From NCBI GenBank assembly GCA_050248495.1, contig JBFWSG010000027.1, positions 1 through 64,000 on the forward strand: a DNA stretch of 64,000 nucleotides, written 5' to 3'. Source of the stretch: DASYDU01 sp050248495 (GTDB taxonomy: Bacteria; Planctomycetota; Planctomycetia; Pirellulales; Lacipirellulaceae). Under the pieces are notes generated by a model, which was not told the DNA's origin, did not search any database, and worked only from the letters and a program-made list of their open reading frames with translations. The translations under genes were made by a program, and so were the position numbers. Shown one piece after another: positions 1-8,532 of this stretch; position 1 is the stretch's first letter, and each line of letters begins with the position of its first letter.

Positions 1-1
1 T

Positions 2-124
2 TACCAACGCCTACGAGACGCCGGTAAACCGGCCAAGGTCGCCATCACCGCCTGCATGCGAAAACTACTGACCATCCTCAACACCATGCTGGCCCGAAAT
101 TCCACCTGGAATCCGATTCCCTAA
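2..124 (+). CDS. IS110-family transposase, C-terminal end (cut by window edge)
   Basis: The frame beginning at base 2 is open from the window edge to a TAA at 122-124. It reads KVAITACMRKLLTILN followed by MLARNSTWNP, which matches the extreme C-terminus of IS110/IS1111-type transposases, where a helix of the form 'K.A..A.MRKLL..LN.M' closes the protein. Only the last 40 residues are visible, so the family call is by resemblance, and it cannot be said whether the element is intact. The family uses a DEDD catalytic domain that lies upstream of the window. Confidence 0.7.
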   Translation, partial: YQRLRDAGKPAKVAITACMRKLLTILNTMLARNSTWNPIP

Positions 125-224
125 AAATCAAACAACACTGTTGCTCCCACAAGAAAACGGATCGGCCCTGAGAAGGCCCGCTTCTCGGTAGTAATTGGGT
201 TGCTGCTCAGGCTAAAATGTAACG

Positions 225-503
225 ATGCAAATTGATTCATTACCTGCTGGATTCGAGTTCACGCCGGAACAACTCCGCGTTTTGGCGAACAATCCGGATC
301 GGGCGCTGCGCATTCCGGTCAGCGAGACCAACAAGGTGTATCTGTTGATTGAAGAAGGCTTCTTGCCCACGCTCGACGAGGAGTATATCCGTGCCGGCCT
401 GGCGCACGCGGCGGAGCAGGCAATCCGAGGAGAGGAAGGCATCTGGGACCCGGCGGAGATCAAGGCGGCGGGCCGGGCCTTGTTGAGCAAGAAAAGTCCT
501 TGA
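225..503 (+). CDS. Putative antitoxin of a ParE-type toxin-antitoxin pair
   Basis: This 92-residue acidic protein has no transmembrane segment or recognisable DNA-binding motif. Its stop lies 9 bases before the start of the ParE-like gene, an arrangement typical of type II toxin-antitoxin operons with the antitoxin first. The central part (EEGFLPTLDEEYIRAGL) and the helical C-terminal half (IWDPAEIKAAGRALL) fit small partner proteins that neutralise ParE toxins. The role is inferred mainly from position and size, so it may be an uncharacterised conserved protein. Confidence 0.55.
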   Translation: MQIDSLPAGFEFTPEQLRVLANNPDRALRIPVSETNKVYLLIEEGFLPTLDEEYIRAGLAHAAEQAIRGEEGIWDPAEIKAAGRALLSKKSP

Positions 504-512
504 AAGTGAGCC

Positions 513-806
513 ATGCCGCGGGTGATTCGGACCGCCGACTCGCGCGACGATTTGACGGCAATTTGGCTCTACATTGCCCAGGATAGTGTGTCAGCGGCCG
601 ATCGCTGGATCGACAAGATCGACCGCGTCTTACAGCTGCTTGCAGCCTCGCCTGGAATCGGCGAGACCGTGGACCACTTGCGTCCGGGCACGCGCCGCTT
701 TAACGTCGGCAGCTACCAGTTGTTCTTCGAGCCGCTTGTGGACGGAATTCGATTGCTGCGCGTCTATCATGCGTCGAGACGAATCGAGGAACTGTTTCAG
801 GATTGA
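513..806 (+). CDS. ParE/RelE-superfamily toxin
   Basis: This 97-residue protein has the ParE-type layout: an N-terminal helix pair (residues 8-40, DLTAIWLYIAQDS...ADRWIDKI), a Pro-Gly turn (ASPGIGE), then the strand pattern RRFNVGSYQLFFEP and a C-terminal VYHASRRIEEL. The signature Y..FF/Y...D.I.ILRV.H..R is clear. ParE proteins poison gyrase and RelE proteins cleave ribosome-bound mRNA; sequence alone favours ParE. It lies 9 bases after the putative antitoxin gene, in the same direction. Confidence 0.75.
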   Translation: MPRVIRTADSRDDLTAIWLYIAQDSVSAADRWIDKIDRVLQLLAASPGIGETVDHLRPGTRRFNVGSYQLFFEPLVDGIRLLRVYHASRRIEELFQD

Positions 807-868
807 ATCGTCCGTTGATCTTCCGGAGCTCCTCTCCGGATCCGTGATGTTGCTGGGAGACGACCGCT

Positions 869-2143
869 GTGAGAGTTTTGTGCCGTCCGATTTTTGCTGT
901 TGTGGCCGCACTTGGCCTGACGTATTCCCTTTCTGCCGCCGAGCCGCCGCTGGATGCCCAGGTGGTGCGGACATTTGAGAATCTGGAATGGCCCGACTGG
1001 ATCACCGGGGCTGACAGCGGTTTGTCGCGCGACCCGCGGCCGGTCGTGATCACGGGCGCGGGCGACGGCACGAACCGGATGTTCTTTGCCACGCAGTACG
1101 GAGCGATCTTCGTCACGCCGAATGATCCGGCGGCGCGCGAGCTGAAGCTGTTTCTCGACATCCGCGGGCGCGTGATGCCGTTCAAGCCGAACGAGAATGA
1201 AGAGGGCTTTCTGGGCTTCGCGTTCCACCCGAAGTTCAAAGAGAACGGCGAGTTCTTCGTTTACTACACGGCCAGGCCTTCGGAAGACAATCCGCATCTG
1301 TCGGTGATCTCGCGGTTCCGCGTGAGTAAAGACGATCCGAACAAGGCGGATCCGCAGAGCGAAGAAGTTTTGTTGACCATCCGCGAGCCGTATTGGAATC
1401 ACAACGGCGGCACGCTGGTGTTCGGGCCGGATGGTTATCTTTACATCGGCATGGGGGACGGCGGCTGGGGCGGCGATCCGCACGGCAATGGGCAAAATCT
1501 GTCGGCGATACTGGGCAAGATTTTGCGGATTGACGTCGATCATAAAGACCCCGGCCTGGCGTACGCGATTCCGAAGGACAATCCGTTTGTGGACGTGCCG
1601 GGCGCGCGAGGCGAGATCTGGTGCACCGGCATTCGCAACGTCTGGCGGGTGACGTTCGACCCCGTGACCAAGACCTGCTGGGCGGCCGACGTCGGTCAGG
1701 ATAATTGGGAAGAGATCGATCTCATCCAGCGCGGCGGCAACTACGGCTGGAACGACCGCGAGGGGCTGCATCCTTACATGGACCCGACGAAGAAGAATTT
1801 CAAGCCCGGCGCGGGCTACGTGAAAGCGCCGGGACCGGAAATCGATCCGATCCTCGAGTACCATCACGAGGTCGGCAAGTCGATCACCGGCGGCTTCGTG
1901 TATCGCGGCAAACGGGTGCCGGCCCTCGAAGGGGCGTATCTGTATGCCGACTACGTGACCGGCCAGGTATGGGCGCTGTGGTACGACGAGTCGGCGGGCA
2001 AGATCATCGCCAATCGCACGATTCGCCAAAGCGGCACGCCGGTGATCACGTTCGGCGAAGACGACGCCGGTGAGGTCTATTTCACGAGCGAGCGCGAGGT
2101 GTTCACATTCGCGCCGACGTCGGCAGGGGAGGGGGCACAGTGA
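869..2143 (+). CDS. Exported PQQ-dependent sugar dehydrogenase family protein
   Basis: This 424-residue protein starts at a GTG with a good ribosome site (GGGAGA, 8 bases upstream). It has a signal peptide cleaved near SLSAAE (about residue 24). The body is a six-bladed beta-propeller of the soluble glucose/sorbosone dehydrogenase family, with the signatures ITGAGDGTNRMFF, NHNGGTLVFGPDGYLYIGMGD, GKILRIDV, GIRNVWR and GGNYGWNDREG. The last of these is the family's cofactor-site region. The likely role is periplasmic oxidation of sugars or aldoses; the substrate cannot be told. Its stop overlaps the start of the DUF885 gene (TGATG), suggesting co-translation. Confidence 0.88.
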   Translation: MRVLCRPIFAVVAALGLTYSLSAAEPPLDAQVVRTFENLEWPDWITGADSGLSRDPRPVVITGAGDGTNRMFFATQYGAIFVTPNDPAARELKLFLDIRGRVMPFKPNENEEGFLGFAFHPKFKENGEFFVYYTARPSEDNPHLSVISRFRVSKDDPNKADPQSEEVLLTIREPYWNHNGGTLVFGPDGYLYIGMGDGGWGGDPHGNGQNLSAILGKILRIDVDHKDPGLAYAIPKDNPFVDVPGARGEIWCTGIRNVWRVTFDPVTKTCWAADVGQDNWEEIDLIQRGGNYGWNDREGLHPYMDPTKKNFKPGAGYVKAPGPEIDPILEYHHEVGKSITGGFVYRGKRVPALEGAYLYADYVTGQVWALWYDESAGKIIANRTIRQSGTPVITFGEDDAGEVYFTSEREVFTFAPTSAGEGAQ

Positions 2144-3939
2144 TGCGGCGGCGATTTTTGATCTTGCTGTCGCTTTTGTTGACGGTGCCTTCTCAAGCGT
2201 GGGCGGATGTGCCCAATGCCACGGCCAGCGAGCAGTTCGCCAGGTTGCTCGATGATTCCTGGCAGTTCAGCTTGCGGGAGAATCCGCTGAACGCGACCGA
2301 ATCGGGCGACCACCGTTACGACGCCCAGCTGCCCAAGATTTCGCTCGCCGATTCCGAGCGGCGCAACGAGGCGACGCGCGAATTTCTCGCGCGGCTCGAG
2401 AAGATCGATCGCAGCGAGCTCACGCCGTCGGAACAGACCAGTTACGATATCTTCGCTCGGCAAGAGCGGCTGGCGCTGGAGGCGTTCGATTTCGGCGACC
2501 ATCTGATGCCGATTTCGGACCGCTACGGCTTCCACATCGAGTTTCCCGAACTGCCGCGCAATTTGCAGTTCAACACCGTCGAGGACTACGAGAACTACAT
2601 CGCCCGGCTCGCGGCGTTCGACGACTACGCGGCGGGGCACATCGAGCTGATGCGCGAGGGCATTCGCCGCGGTATGACGCTGCCGGCGGTGATCATGCAG
2701 CGTTTCCGCGAGCCGCTCGAACCGCAGATCGTCGACGATCCGGAGAAGAGCCTGCTGTACGCCCCGCTGCAGAAATTCCCCGAAAAGATCTCCGCAGCAG
2801 ACCGGCAGCGGTTGCAGCAGGCGGCAAAGGCAGCGATCGCCGAGAGTGTCGTGCCGGGATACCGGCGATTCCTGGATTTCATGACGAATGAATACGTGCC
2901 GAACTGCCGCGATACGATCGCCGCGTCGGCGCTGCCGAACGGGCGCGAATATTATCGACACTCCGCCCGCAAGTACACGACCGTCGACAAGCTCACGCCC
3001 GAGGAAATTCACGCCATCGGCAAACAGGAAGTCGAGCGCATCCGCGGCGAGATGGATGCGATCATCAAGCGCGTCGGCTTCGACGGCGACTTCGCCGCGT
3101 TTACGGAAATGCTGCGGACCGATCCGAAATTCTACGCCAAGTCGCCGGAAGAGCTGGTCGAATACACGTCCGCCGTGCTCAAGCGAATTGATGGGCAGTT
3201 GCCGACGATGTTTGGCAAATTGCCGCGGATGTCTTACGGAGTGCGCGAGGTGCCGGAGTTCATCGCGCCGCAGGCCACGTTTGCGTATTATCAGCCGCCG
3301 ACGGGTGACGGCACGCGGGCCGGCTTCTTCTATCTCAACACGTACAACCTGCCCGCCCGGCCGCTCTACATGATCGAATCGCTCTCGCTGCACGAAGCCG
3401 TGCCGGGACACCACTTGCAGATCGCTTTGCAGCAGGAGCTCCCCGACCTGCCGGAGTTCCGTAAGTTCGGCGGCTTCACGGCGTTCGTCGAAGGCTGGGC
3501 GCTCTACTCGGAACGGCTCGGCCGGGAAATGGGTTTCTACACCGATCCGTACAGCGACTTCGGCCGGCTGACGGCGGAAGCCTGGCGGGCCTGCCGGCTG
3601 GTCGTCGATACGGGGATTCACTACCTCGGCTGGACCCGCGATGAGGCGATCGAATACATGCGCCAGAACTCCGCGATGCCGCTGCACGACGTCCGCGCAG
3701 AGGTCGATCGCTACATCGGCTGGCCGGGCCAGGCGCTGGGGTACAAAATCGGCGAGCTGAAGATCCGCGAACTCCGAGCCAAGGCGGAGCGGGAGCTGGG
3801 CGATAAATTCGACGTCCGCAAATTCCACGACACGGTGCTCGCTGGCGGCGCGGCGCCGCTCGATGTGCTGGAGCGAAACGTTGACGCCTGGATCGCGTCG
3901 AGCAAATCGCAGCGGAACGGCGACAGCGTCGGCAATTGA
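2143..3939 (+). CDS. DUF885 family putative metallopeptidase, exported
   Basis: This 598-residue protein has an N-terminal signal peptide (hydrophobic stretch then SQAWAD, about residue 22). DUF885 proteins carry an HExxxGHH-type zinc-site candidate; here it is HEAVPGHH at residues 417-424 with a downstream Glu in FVEGWALYSE, as in the family. The enzyme is probably a secreted or periplasmic hydrolase, but family members have few defined substrates. I place the start at the ATG overlapping the previous stop (TGATG), with GGGGAGGGG about 9 bases upstream. A GTG one codon earlier is possible. Confidence 0.85.
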   Translation: MRRRFLILLSLLLTVPSQAWADVPNATASEQFARLLDDSWQFSLRENPLNATESGDHRYDAQLPKISLADSERRNEATREFLARLEKIDRSELTPSEQTSYDIFARQERLALEAFDFGDHLMPISDRYGFHIEFPELPRNLQFNTVEDYENYIARLAAFDDYAAGHIELMREGIRRGMTLPAVIMQRFREPLEPQIVDDPEKSLLYAPLQKFPEKISAADRQRLQQAAKAAIAESVVPGYRRFLDFMTNEYVPNCRDTIAASALPNGREYYRHSARKYTTVDKLTPEEIHAIGKQEVERIRGEMDAIIKRVGFDGDFAAFTEMLRTDPKFYAKSPEELVEYTSAVLKRIDGQLPTMFGKLPRMSYGVREVPEFIAPQATFAYYQPPTGDGTRAGFFYLNTYNLPARPLYMIESLSLHEAVPGHHLQIALQQELPDLPEFRKFGGFTAFVEGWALYSERLGREMGFYTDPYSDFGRLTAEAWRACRLVVDTGIHYLGWTRDEAIEYMRQNSAMPLHDVRAEVDRYIGWPGQALGYKIGELKIRELRAKAERELGDKFDVRKFHDTVLAGGAAPLDVLERNVDAWIASSKSQRNGDSVGN

Positions 3940-3950
3940 CCGCAAGCTGG

Positions 3951-4040
3951 GGTGGCTGGGTTCGAGGTGGAGCCGAGCCCCCAGCGGCGATGCGCGAAAA
4001 GTCGGTCTGGGGGCTCGCTGTCGCTCGACCGCCAGCCACC
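3951..4040. terminator. Long imperfect inverted repeat between convergent genes
   Basis: Arms at 3951-3985 and 4008-4040 pair almost completely: GGTGGCTGG, TCGAG and CGAGCCCCCAG occur in order in the left arm and as reverse complements in the right arm. The loop is about 22 bases. It fills the 122-base gap between two convergent stop codons, so a bidirectional terminator or a REP-like palindromic element are both plausible. No U-tract follows. Confidence 0.55.
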
Positions 4041-4061
4041 CGTTGTGCCGTCGTGGTTAGA

Positions 4062-4803
4062 TTACAGCAGGTTGTAGATCGCGCGGAACAGGATCGTCAG
4101 GGCCGAGAGGGCGGAGACGGTGAGGATCGCCGGGCGGGTGTGGCGGAGGTCGAGCCGGGCCGCGGTGAAGCGTGACAGCGCGAAGCCGACGAAGATGCCC
4201 GGCAAGAGCGCGAGGCCCATCAGCAGTTGCTCGCGCGTGAAGTGCCCGGCCCACCAGAGTCCCGAGATCGAGATGATCGTCCCCAGGATGAAAATGGCCG
4301 ACATCGTGCCGCGGACGCTCGGCCCGCGATCGTGCTGATAGATCAGCGCCATCGGCGGCCCGCCGACGGCCGAGATCGTGCTGGCGACACCCGAGAAGAT
4401 GCCTGAGCAAATCACGTTGCGCGGCGTGCGGGCGATGTGCCAACCGGTGACGCTCAAGAGCACGCCCGCGAGCACCAGCCCGCTGAATGCCAGGTCGTAA
4501 ATCTCGGTCGGCAAAATGTTCATCAAATACGCGGCGGGAATCGTGCCCAGCACGCGGCCCGTGGTGGCGAGCGCAACATCCGGCACGATGATGTGGGCCC
4601 GGTCGCGATAGGCAATCAGCATCACCAACACCAGCGCCGCCAGGAGCATCGGTCCCGGCACCCAGAGCGGATTGACGAGCAGCAGGATCGGCGCGGCGAC
4701 GACTGCGAGTCCCAGGCCGACCGAACCTTGCAGCGTCGCACCCAGCGTGGCCAGTACCAGCGCGATAGCAAGTTCGCTCGGCGGAACGGGAAGCGTGGGC
4801 AAG
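4062..4803 (-). CDS. Sulfite exporter TauE/SafE (TSUP) family membrane protein
   Basis: The protein is almost entirely membrane-spanning (about seven or eight segments), with the two-halved TSUP arrangement. The first half contains GATLQGSVGLGLAVVAAPILLL and the second half contains GIFSGVASTISAVGGPPMAL, the paired glycine-rich signatures of this family. Members move sulfite, sulfonates or other organic acids across the inner membrane. The frame is open up to 5024, but that would overlap the MOSC gene and add a low-complexity, non-hydrophobic extension. I therefore place the start at TTG 4803, just before LPTLPVPPSELAIAL. The start has no Shine-Dalgarno and is preceded by a C-rich block, so it is uncertain. 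Confidence 0.8.
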
Positions 4804-4833
4804 GGGGAGGGGGGAAGGGGGAAGGCGGAGGGA
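4801..4833 (-). repeat. Pyrimidine-rich leader block (C-tract family)
   Basis: On the minus strand this reads as runs of C broken by TT and CTC, ending at the proposed TTG start of the TauE gene. A similar block (6374-6412) precedes another minus-strand start. It may be a simple-sequence spacer or part of an untranslated leader. Confidence 0.4.
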
Positions 4834-4890
4834 ATTGCGTCGACCTTCTTTATAGACAGCCGCCACAGGCCCCGCCACTCGATTGCTGCG

Positions 4891-5442
4891 TTACCGTTCC
4901 GCGACTTTGCGCACCGCGTCGCCCACGGCGATCGTGCCGCCGGTGACAACGTGGCCATAACGGCCGCGGAGATGGAGCTGCATGCCGCGGGCGTCGTTCG
5001 TGAACGCACGGACGTCATCGCCATAGCGACGTCGAAACGCGCCGCAGCCGGTGTGGGGCGTGGCGTTGATTTCGATCACCGTACGGTCGCCGATCGCCAG
5101 GCGGCTTCCCGACGGCAAATTCTCTTCGCTCAGGTCGAAATCGACGATCAGGTTGTCGCCCGCCAGAGAGACCGCGTCGTCGTGCCCGGCGATCTGCCGC
5201 AGAAAGCGGGCGTTCATGATCGAGACTTGTCCGCTGGTGTCACCGGTGCTTTCGGCGGCCCAGCGGTCACCTTCGACGCCGCCCTCGGGCGAGACGTTGG
5301 CCGACGCCACGACGCGCCGCTGGTCGGCCGCGGGACGAATGACGATCGCCACGAGCTGACCCACCTCCTGCGGTGATTCCAGCACAGCGGGCAGGCCGTT
5401 TTCCAGTTCGATGGTGGAGAGATGACGCGGTGCAGTGAGCAT
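4891..5442 (-). CDS. MOSC domain protein
   Basis: This 183-residue protein is made of a single MOSC domain. The diagnostic cysteine region is HTGCGAFRRRYG (about residues 134-145), preceded by the GVEGDRWA and SIMNARFL motifs of the family. MOSC domains deliver sulfur to the molybdenum cofactor or act in reductive detoxification (YiiM/MOCOS types). A stand-alone MOSC protein like this is usually soluble. It is transcribed in the same direction as the TauE-type permease that follows, which suits a shared sulfur theme, but that link is inference. Confidence 0.85.
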   Translation of the reverse strand: MLTAPRHLSTIELENGLPAVLESPQEVGQLVAIVIRPAADQRRVVASANVSPEGGVEGDRWAAESTGDTSGQVSIMNARFLRQIAGHDDAVSLAGDNLIVDFDLSEENLPSGSRLAIGDRTVIEINATPHTGCGAFRRRYGDDVRAFTNDARGMQLHLRGRYGHVVTGGTIAVGDAVRKVAER

Positions 5443-5516
5443 GGCGAATTCCTCCGAATTGCCGGCAGGACACGCGTGTGGCGGGCACGGTTCGCACCCA
5501 TTTTTAATTCTTACGA

Positions 5517-5535
5517 CCGGCCTCTCAGAGGCCGG
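5517..5535. repeat. Short perfect palindrome between two minus-strand genes
   Basis: CCGGCCTCT and AGAGGCCGG flank a single base, giving a 9-bp perfect stem just downstream of the 275-residue membrane protein gene. It may terminate that gene or be a REP-type element. No T-run is present. Confidence 0.4.
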
Positions 5536-5542
5536 CTACACT

Positions 5543-6370
5543 TCATCCGGCAGAGAATGCTGTCCAGATCGCGGCGGACAAGCTGAGCACGACGTACACC
5601 AAGAGCACCATCCACCAGGCGAAGACGATGAAATCGGGCGGCCGCAGGCCCAGGGCGGGGACGATCAGACCGGCGAGCGCCAGCAGTCCGCAGAGAGTGG
5701 CAATGTTCGATGCTCCGCCGACCGCAGTGCCAATGCCGAGAAACAGCGCCGCGGCGGTGATCACCATGAACAGCTGCCCCATCGAGAACTGGAAGCGGAA
5801 GTCGGGGAGCGAGATCGTGGGCACGGCAGCTTCCGCGGGGCGAGCGATAGGCTCGGGTTCCCAGTCCTCTTCGACCTTCTGGCCGGCGCGCTGCGACTGT
5901 TTCTTGCGCCGCTCGGCGTACATTTTTTCGCGGCGGCGATTGGCCTCTTCGAGCCGTTTGTTGTCGACGACCTTCAAGTAGAGTGACACGCCGCCGACTG
6001 CGAGCATGACGCCGATAATCAACATCGTGAAGAAGCCGACGTCAAACGCGGTGTGAAACGCCAGCAGGAGCGCCACCGCCGCGGTGAGGATCAGCAAATG
6101 TTTCGTCTGGAACTGGAAGCGACCGGGGCGGAGCTCGCCCAGCCTCCGCGCCCAGCCCGTGAGGATTTCACTATCGCGGTTGTCGTCCAGGTCGCGGTAG
6201 ACTTCGTTGATGTCGATCGTGGTGCGGTGGGCTTCCAGGGCCTCGGCCGCCCGCCGTTGTTCGGCCGCCAACAGCTCCGGATCGAGCGGCTCCAGTTCCA
6301 GATCGGCATCGTCGGAATCCGGGCCGTCGGTCGGCGACGTATACAGCTTGTCGCGGTCGAGGTCGGACAT
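5543..6370 (-). CDS. Membrane protein with acidic/coiled N-terminus, unknown function
   Basis: This protein has 275 residues from the ATG at 6370. A charged N-terminal region (residues 1-75) is followed by two transmembrane segments (about 85-130). Next comes a basic, probably coiled-coil loop rich in E, R and K (LEEANRRREKMYAERRKKQ), then three or four further membrane helices to the C-terminus. The phrases FQFQTKHLLILTAAVALLL and FQFSMGQLFMVITAAALFL are similar, suggesting an internal duplication of a 'FQFS...L' membrane unit common in planctomycete proteins. The frame stays open to 6478, but the extra 36 residues fall in a repeat block. No function is assigned. Confidence 0.7.
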   Translation of the reverse strand: MSDLDRDKLYTSPTDGPDSDDADLELEPLDPELLAAEQRRAAEALEAHRTTIDINEVYRDLDDNRDSEILTGWARRLGELRPGRFQFQTKHLLILTAAVALLLAFHTAFDVGFFTMLIIGVMLAVGGVSLYLKVVDNKRLEEANRRREKMYAERRKKQSQRAGQKVEEDWEPEPIARPAEAAVPTISLPDFRFQFSMGQLFMVITAAALFLGIGTAVGGASNIATLCGLLALAGLIVPALGLRPPDFIVFAWWMVLLVYVVLSLSAAIWTAFSAG

Positions 6371-6373
6371 GGT

Positions 6374-6412
6374 GGAGCAGGGGGCAAGGGGCGGGGGGCA
6401 GGGAGTGGGAAG
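6374..6412 (-). repeat. Pyrimidine-rich leader block (C-tract family)
   Basis: On the minus strand this is a run of CCCTGCCCCC-like words that ends four bases before the ATG at 6370. It resembles the block before the TauE gene. There is no Shine-Dalgarno sequence. Confidence 0.4.
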
Positions 6413-6416
6413 CGCG

Positions 6417-6445
6417 GAGTACTCGGTACTGAGAACTGGGTACAC
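6417..6445. repeat. AGTACTCGGTACTGAG-type intergenic repeat (family A, copy 1)
   Basis: The sequence AGTACTCGGTACTGAGAACT lies about 47 bases upstream of the minus-strand ATG at 6370. Related words recur at 37061-37086 and 57929-57971, each time just upstream of a minus-strand start codon. Confidence 0.6.
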
Positions 6446-6542
6446 TACCATTCTTGATCCGTTGTCGGTGAGTGGCAAGCGCGGCGGAACCGCATAGAAT
6501 TGCGGTTAGTTTTGTGGGAGACGGAATTCTAGTTGGAGCTTC

Positions 6543-7808
6543 ATGACGCAGTTTATCATCAGTGCGATTGGCAGCTATGGCGATGTGCATCCGATGATTG
6601 GCCTGGGCACGGCGCTCGCCCAGCGCGGGCATCGGGTGAAGTTGATTTCGAACCCATATTTCGCCGACGTGATCGAGGCCGCGGGCTTGGAACTGCTGCC
6701 GGTCGGCACGCGTGAAAATTACATCGAGCTGAGCCAGCATCCGGATCTGTGGCATCCGATTCGCGGCTCGAAGCTGGTGATCTCGAAAGCGGCCGGCGGA
6801 TTTGTGCGGCCGATTTACGAACTGGTGACCGATCACTATGAACCGGGCGAGACCGTGCTCTGTGCGCATGCGCTCGATCTCGGGAGCCGCGTCGCTGCCG
6901 AGAAGCTTGCGGCGCCGCTGGTGGCGGTCGACTTTGCGCCGGGCATGATTTGGAGCGTGTACGATTCGCCGAAGCTCAAAGGGGCTCTGACGGGCCCACG
7001 CGTGCCGATCTGGGTGAAGCGGCTGCAATATTGGGCGTCGGATACTTTGTTCGTCAATCCGCTCATCGGCAAACCGCTCAACGGCCTGCGGAGCGAGCTG
7101 AATCTCGCGCCGGTGAGGCGCGTCTTCTCGTACTGGCTGCACACGGCGACGATGGTGCTGGGGATGTTTCCCGATTGGTTCGGCCCGCCGCAACCGGACT
7201 GGCCGGCGAACGTGCGGCTCACCGGCTTTCCGTTGTGGGACGCGCATCCCGAGGCGGAGCTGTCGCGCGAAGTGGAAGATTTTCTCGCGGCGGGCGATGC
7301 CCCGATCGCGTTCTCGCCCGGTTCCGCCAACCGCGAAGCACACGAGTTCTTTCAGACTGCGACCGACGCCTGCCAGCAGTTGGGCCGCCGAGGCATTCTG
7401 CTCACGAAGTACGCCGACCAACTGCCGGCGAAATTGCCGCCGACGGTCCGCCATTTCGGCTTCGTGCCGCTGAGCCGGCTTTTGCCGCGGACGGCGGCGC
7501 TCGTCCATCATGGCGGCATCGGCACCTGCGCGCAAGGACTGGCCGCAGGCGTGCCGCAGCTTGTCCGGCCGATGGCCTTCGATCAGTTTGACAACTCGCG
7601 CCGGCTGGTGCGCTTGGGCGTGGGCGAGGAGATTTCCGTGAAGGCGTTTCGCACGCCCGCCGTCGCCGCGGCACTCGATCGGCTCCTGTCGTCGCCCACT
7701 GTTGCGGCCAACTGCCGCACGCTTGCCGAGCGCTGCGACGGCCCGGCGTCGCTCACGGCCGCATGTGTCGCGTTGGAAGAGCTGCTTCCTGTCGCGATGG
7801 CGCGCTAG
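6543..7808 (+). CDS. GT1-type (UGT-like) glycosyltransferase
   Basis: This 421-residue protein has the two Rossmann-like halves of family 1 glycosyltransferases. The N-terminal half begins with FIISAIGSYGDVHPMIGLG, the acceptor-side signature of the MGT/UGT-like group. The C-terminal donor site reads VHHGGIGTCAQGLAAGVPQL then PMAFDQFDNSRRL, matching the nucleotide-sugar binding motif. The products are usually glycosylated lipids, sterols or natural products; the acceptor is not predictable. A GGAG lies 6 bases before the ATG. No partner biosynthetic genes are adjacent. Confidence 0.85.
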   Translation: MTQFIISAIGSYGDVHPMIGLGTALAQRGHRVKLISNPYFADVIEAAGLELLPVGTRENYIELSQHPDLWHPIRGSKLVISKAAGGFVRPIYELVTDHYEPGETVLCAHALDLGSRVAAEKLAAPLVAVDFAPGMIWSVYDSPKLKGALTGPRVPIWVKRLQYWASDTLFVNPLIGKPLNGLRSELNLAPVRRVFSYWLHTATMVLGMFPDWFGPPQPDWPANVRLTGFPLWDAHPEAELSREVEDFLAAGDAPIAFSPGSANREAHEFFQTATDACQQLGRRGILLTKYADQLPAKLPPTVRHFGFVPLSRLLPRTAALVHHGGIGTCAQGLAAGVPQLVRPMAFDQFDNSRRLVRLGVGEEISVKAFRTPAVAAALDRLLSSPTVAANCRTLAERCDGPASLTAACVALEELLPVAMAR

Positions 7809-7892
7809 GCGGTAGAATCTGCATGTTCGCCGCGACGTAGAATTGCAGTACCCCAGCAGGACTGCAGTCATTTTTCAGAAAGGAGCCCAGCC

Positions 7893-8438
7893 ATGACACA
7901 CGATCGACCCTTGGCCGACCTCCGTTTCTTGATGTTCGTGGGCGACGAATACGAAGACCTCGAAGTGTGGTATCCGAAGTTGCGGCTCATCGAGGCCGGC
8001 GCGCATGTCACGGTCGCCGGCCCGAAGGGTGACACGGTGTACCGGGGCAAGCACGGTTACCCGTGCCGCGCTGATGCCCCGATCGAGCTGATGGAAGAGG
8101 CGGATTTTCAGGGCGTGATCCTGCCTGGCGGCTGGATGCCCGACAAGCTCCGTCGCGACGCCAAGGTGAAGGAGCTGGTCCGCGGTTTCGCCAAGCATGG
8201 CAAGCTGGTTGCCGCGATCTGCCACGGCGGCTGGATCGCAATCTCGGCGGGCGTCTACAAGGGCGTGCGCGTAACGGGGTCCGTTGGCATCAAGGACGAC
8301 CTCGTCAACGCGGGCGCGATCTGGGAAGACGCGCCGGTCGTGGTGGATCGCCACTTCGTGAGCAGCCGTAAGCCGGATGACCTGCCCAAATTCTGCCGCG
8401 CGATCATCGAGGTGGTGAGCGGCGTCGCGGTGGAGTGA
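7893..8438 (+). CDS. DJ-1/PfpI family protein
   Basis: This 181-residue, single-domain protein has the nucleophile elbow AAICHGGW (Cys110-His111) and an acidic residue in the DEYED loop near residue 20, as in PfpI-type proteins (peptidase family C56 and protein deglycases). The conserved LPGG turn is at residues 77-80. Members are intracellular proteases, glyoxalase/deglycase-type repair enzymes or redox chaperones. The start is well set by AAGGAG about 9 bases upstream. It stands alone between a glycosyltransferase and a convergent TPR gene. Confidence 0.87.
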   Translation: MTHDRPLADLRFLMFVGDEYEDLEVWYPKLRLIEAGAHVTVAGPKGDTVYRGKHGYPCRADAPIELMEEADFQGVILPGGWMPDKLRRDAKVKELVRGFAKHGKLVAAICHGGWIAISAGVYKGVRVTGSVGIKDDLVNAGAIWEDAPVVVDRHFVSSRKPDDLPKFCRAIIEVVSGVAVE

Positions 8439-8467
8439 GCGGTTCGCAAATTCAGATCGCGCGGCAA

Positions 8468-8503
8468 GATGCCGCGGCTATATAGCCCGGCCGTCCCGGC
8501 CGG
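8468..8503 (+). repeat. GGCTATATAGCC-containing dispersed repeat (family F, copy 1)
   Basis: This block contains the palindrome GGCTATATAGCC followed by CCGGCCGTCCCGGCCGG. It matches, on the opposite strand, the block at 12868-12906 with only a few differences. It lies between the convergent PfpI and TPR genes and is followed by a second GGCCGTCCCGGCC word. Confidence 0.7.
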
Positions 8504-8532
8504 TTTAAAGAAGGTCGGCCGTCCCGGCCAGC

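Noticed and set aside
797..2029. A 410-codon minus-strand open frame opposite the sugar dehydrogenase gene
   Set aside because: It is antisense to a strongly supported family gene, and its Arg/Val/Ala-heavy composition is typical of GC-rich shadows.
2077..3945. A 622-codon minus-strand open frame opposite the DUF885 gene
   Set aside because: It mirrors the DUF885 gene exactly and has no recognisable motifs; long antisense frames are expected at this GC content.
6171..7871. A 566-codon minus-strand open frame opposite the glycosyltransferase
   Set aside because: It is highly basic and antisense to a clear GT1 gene.
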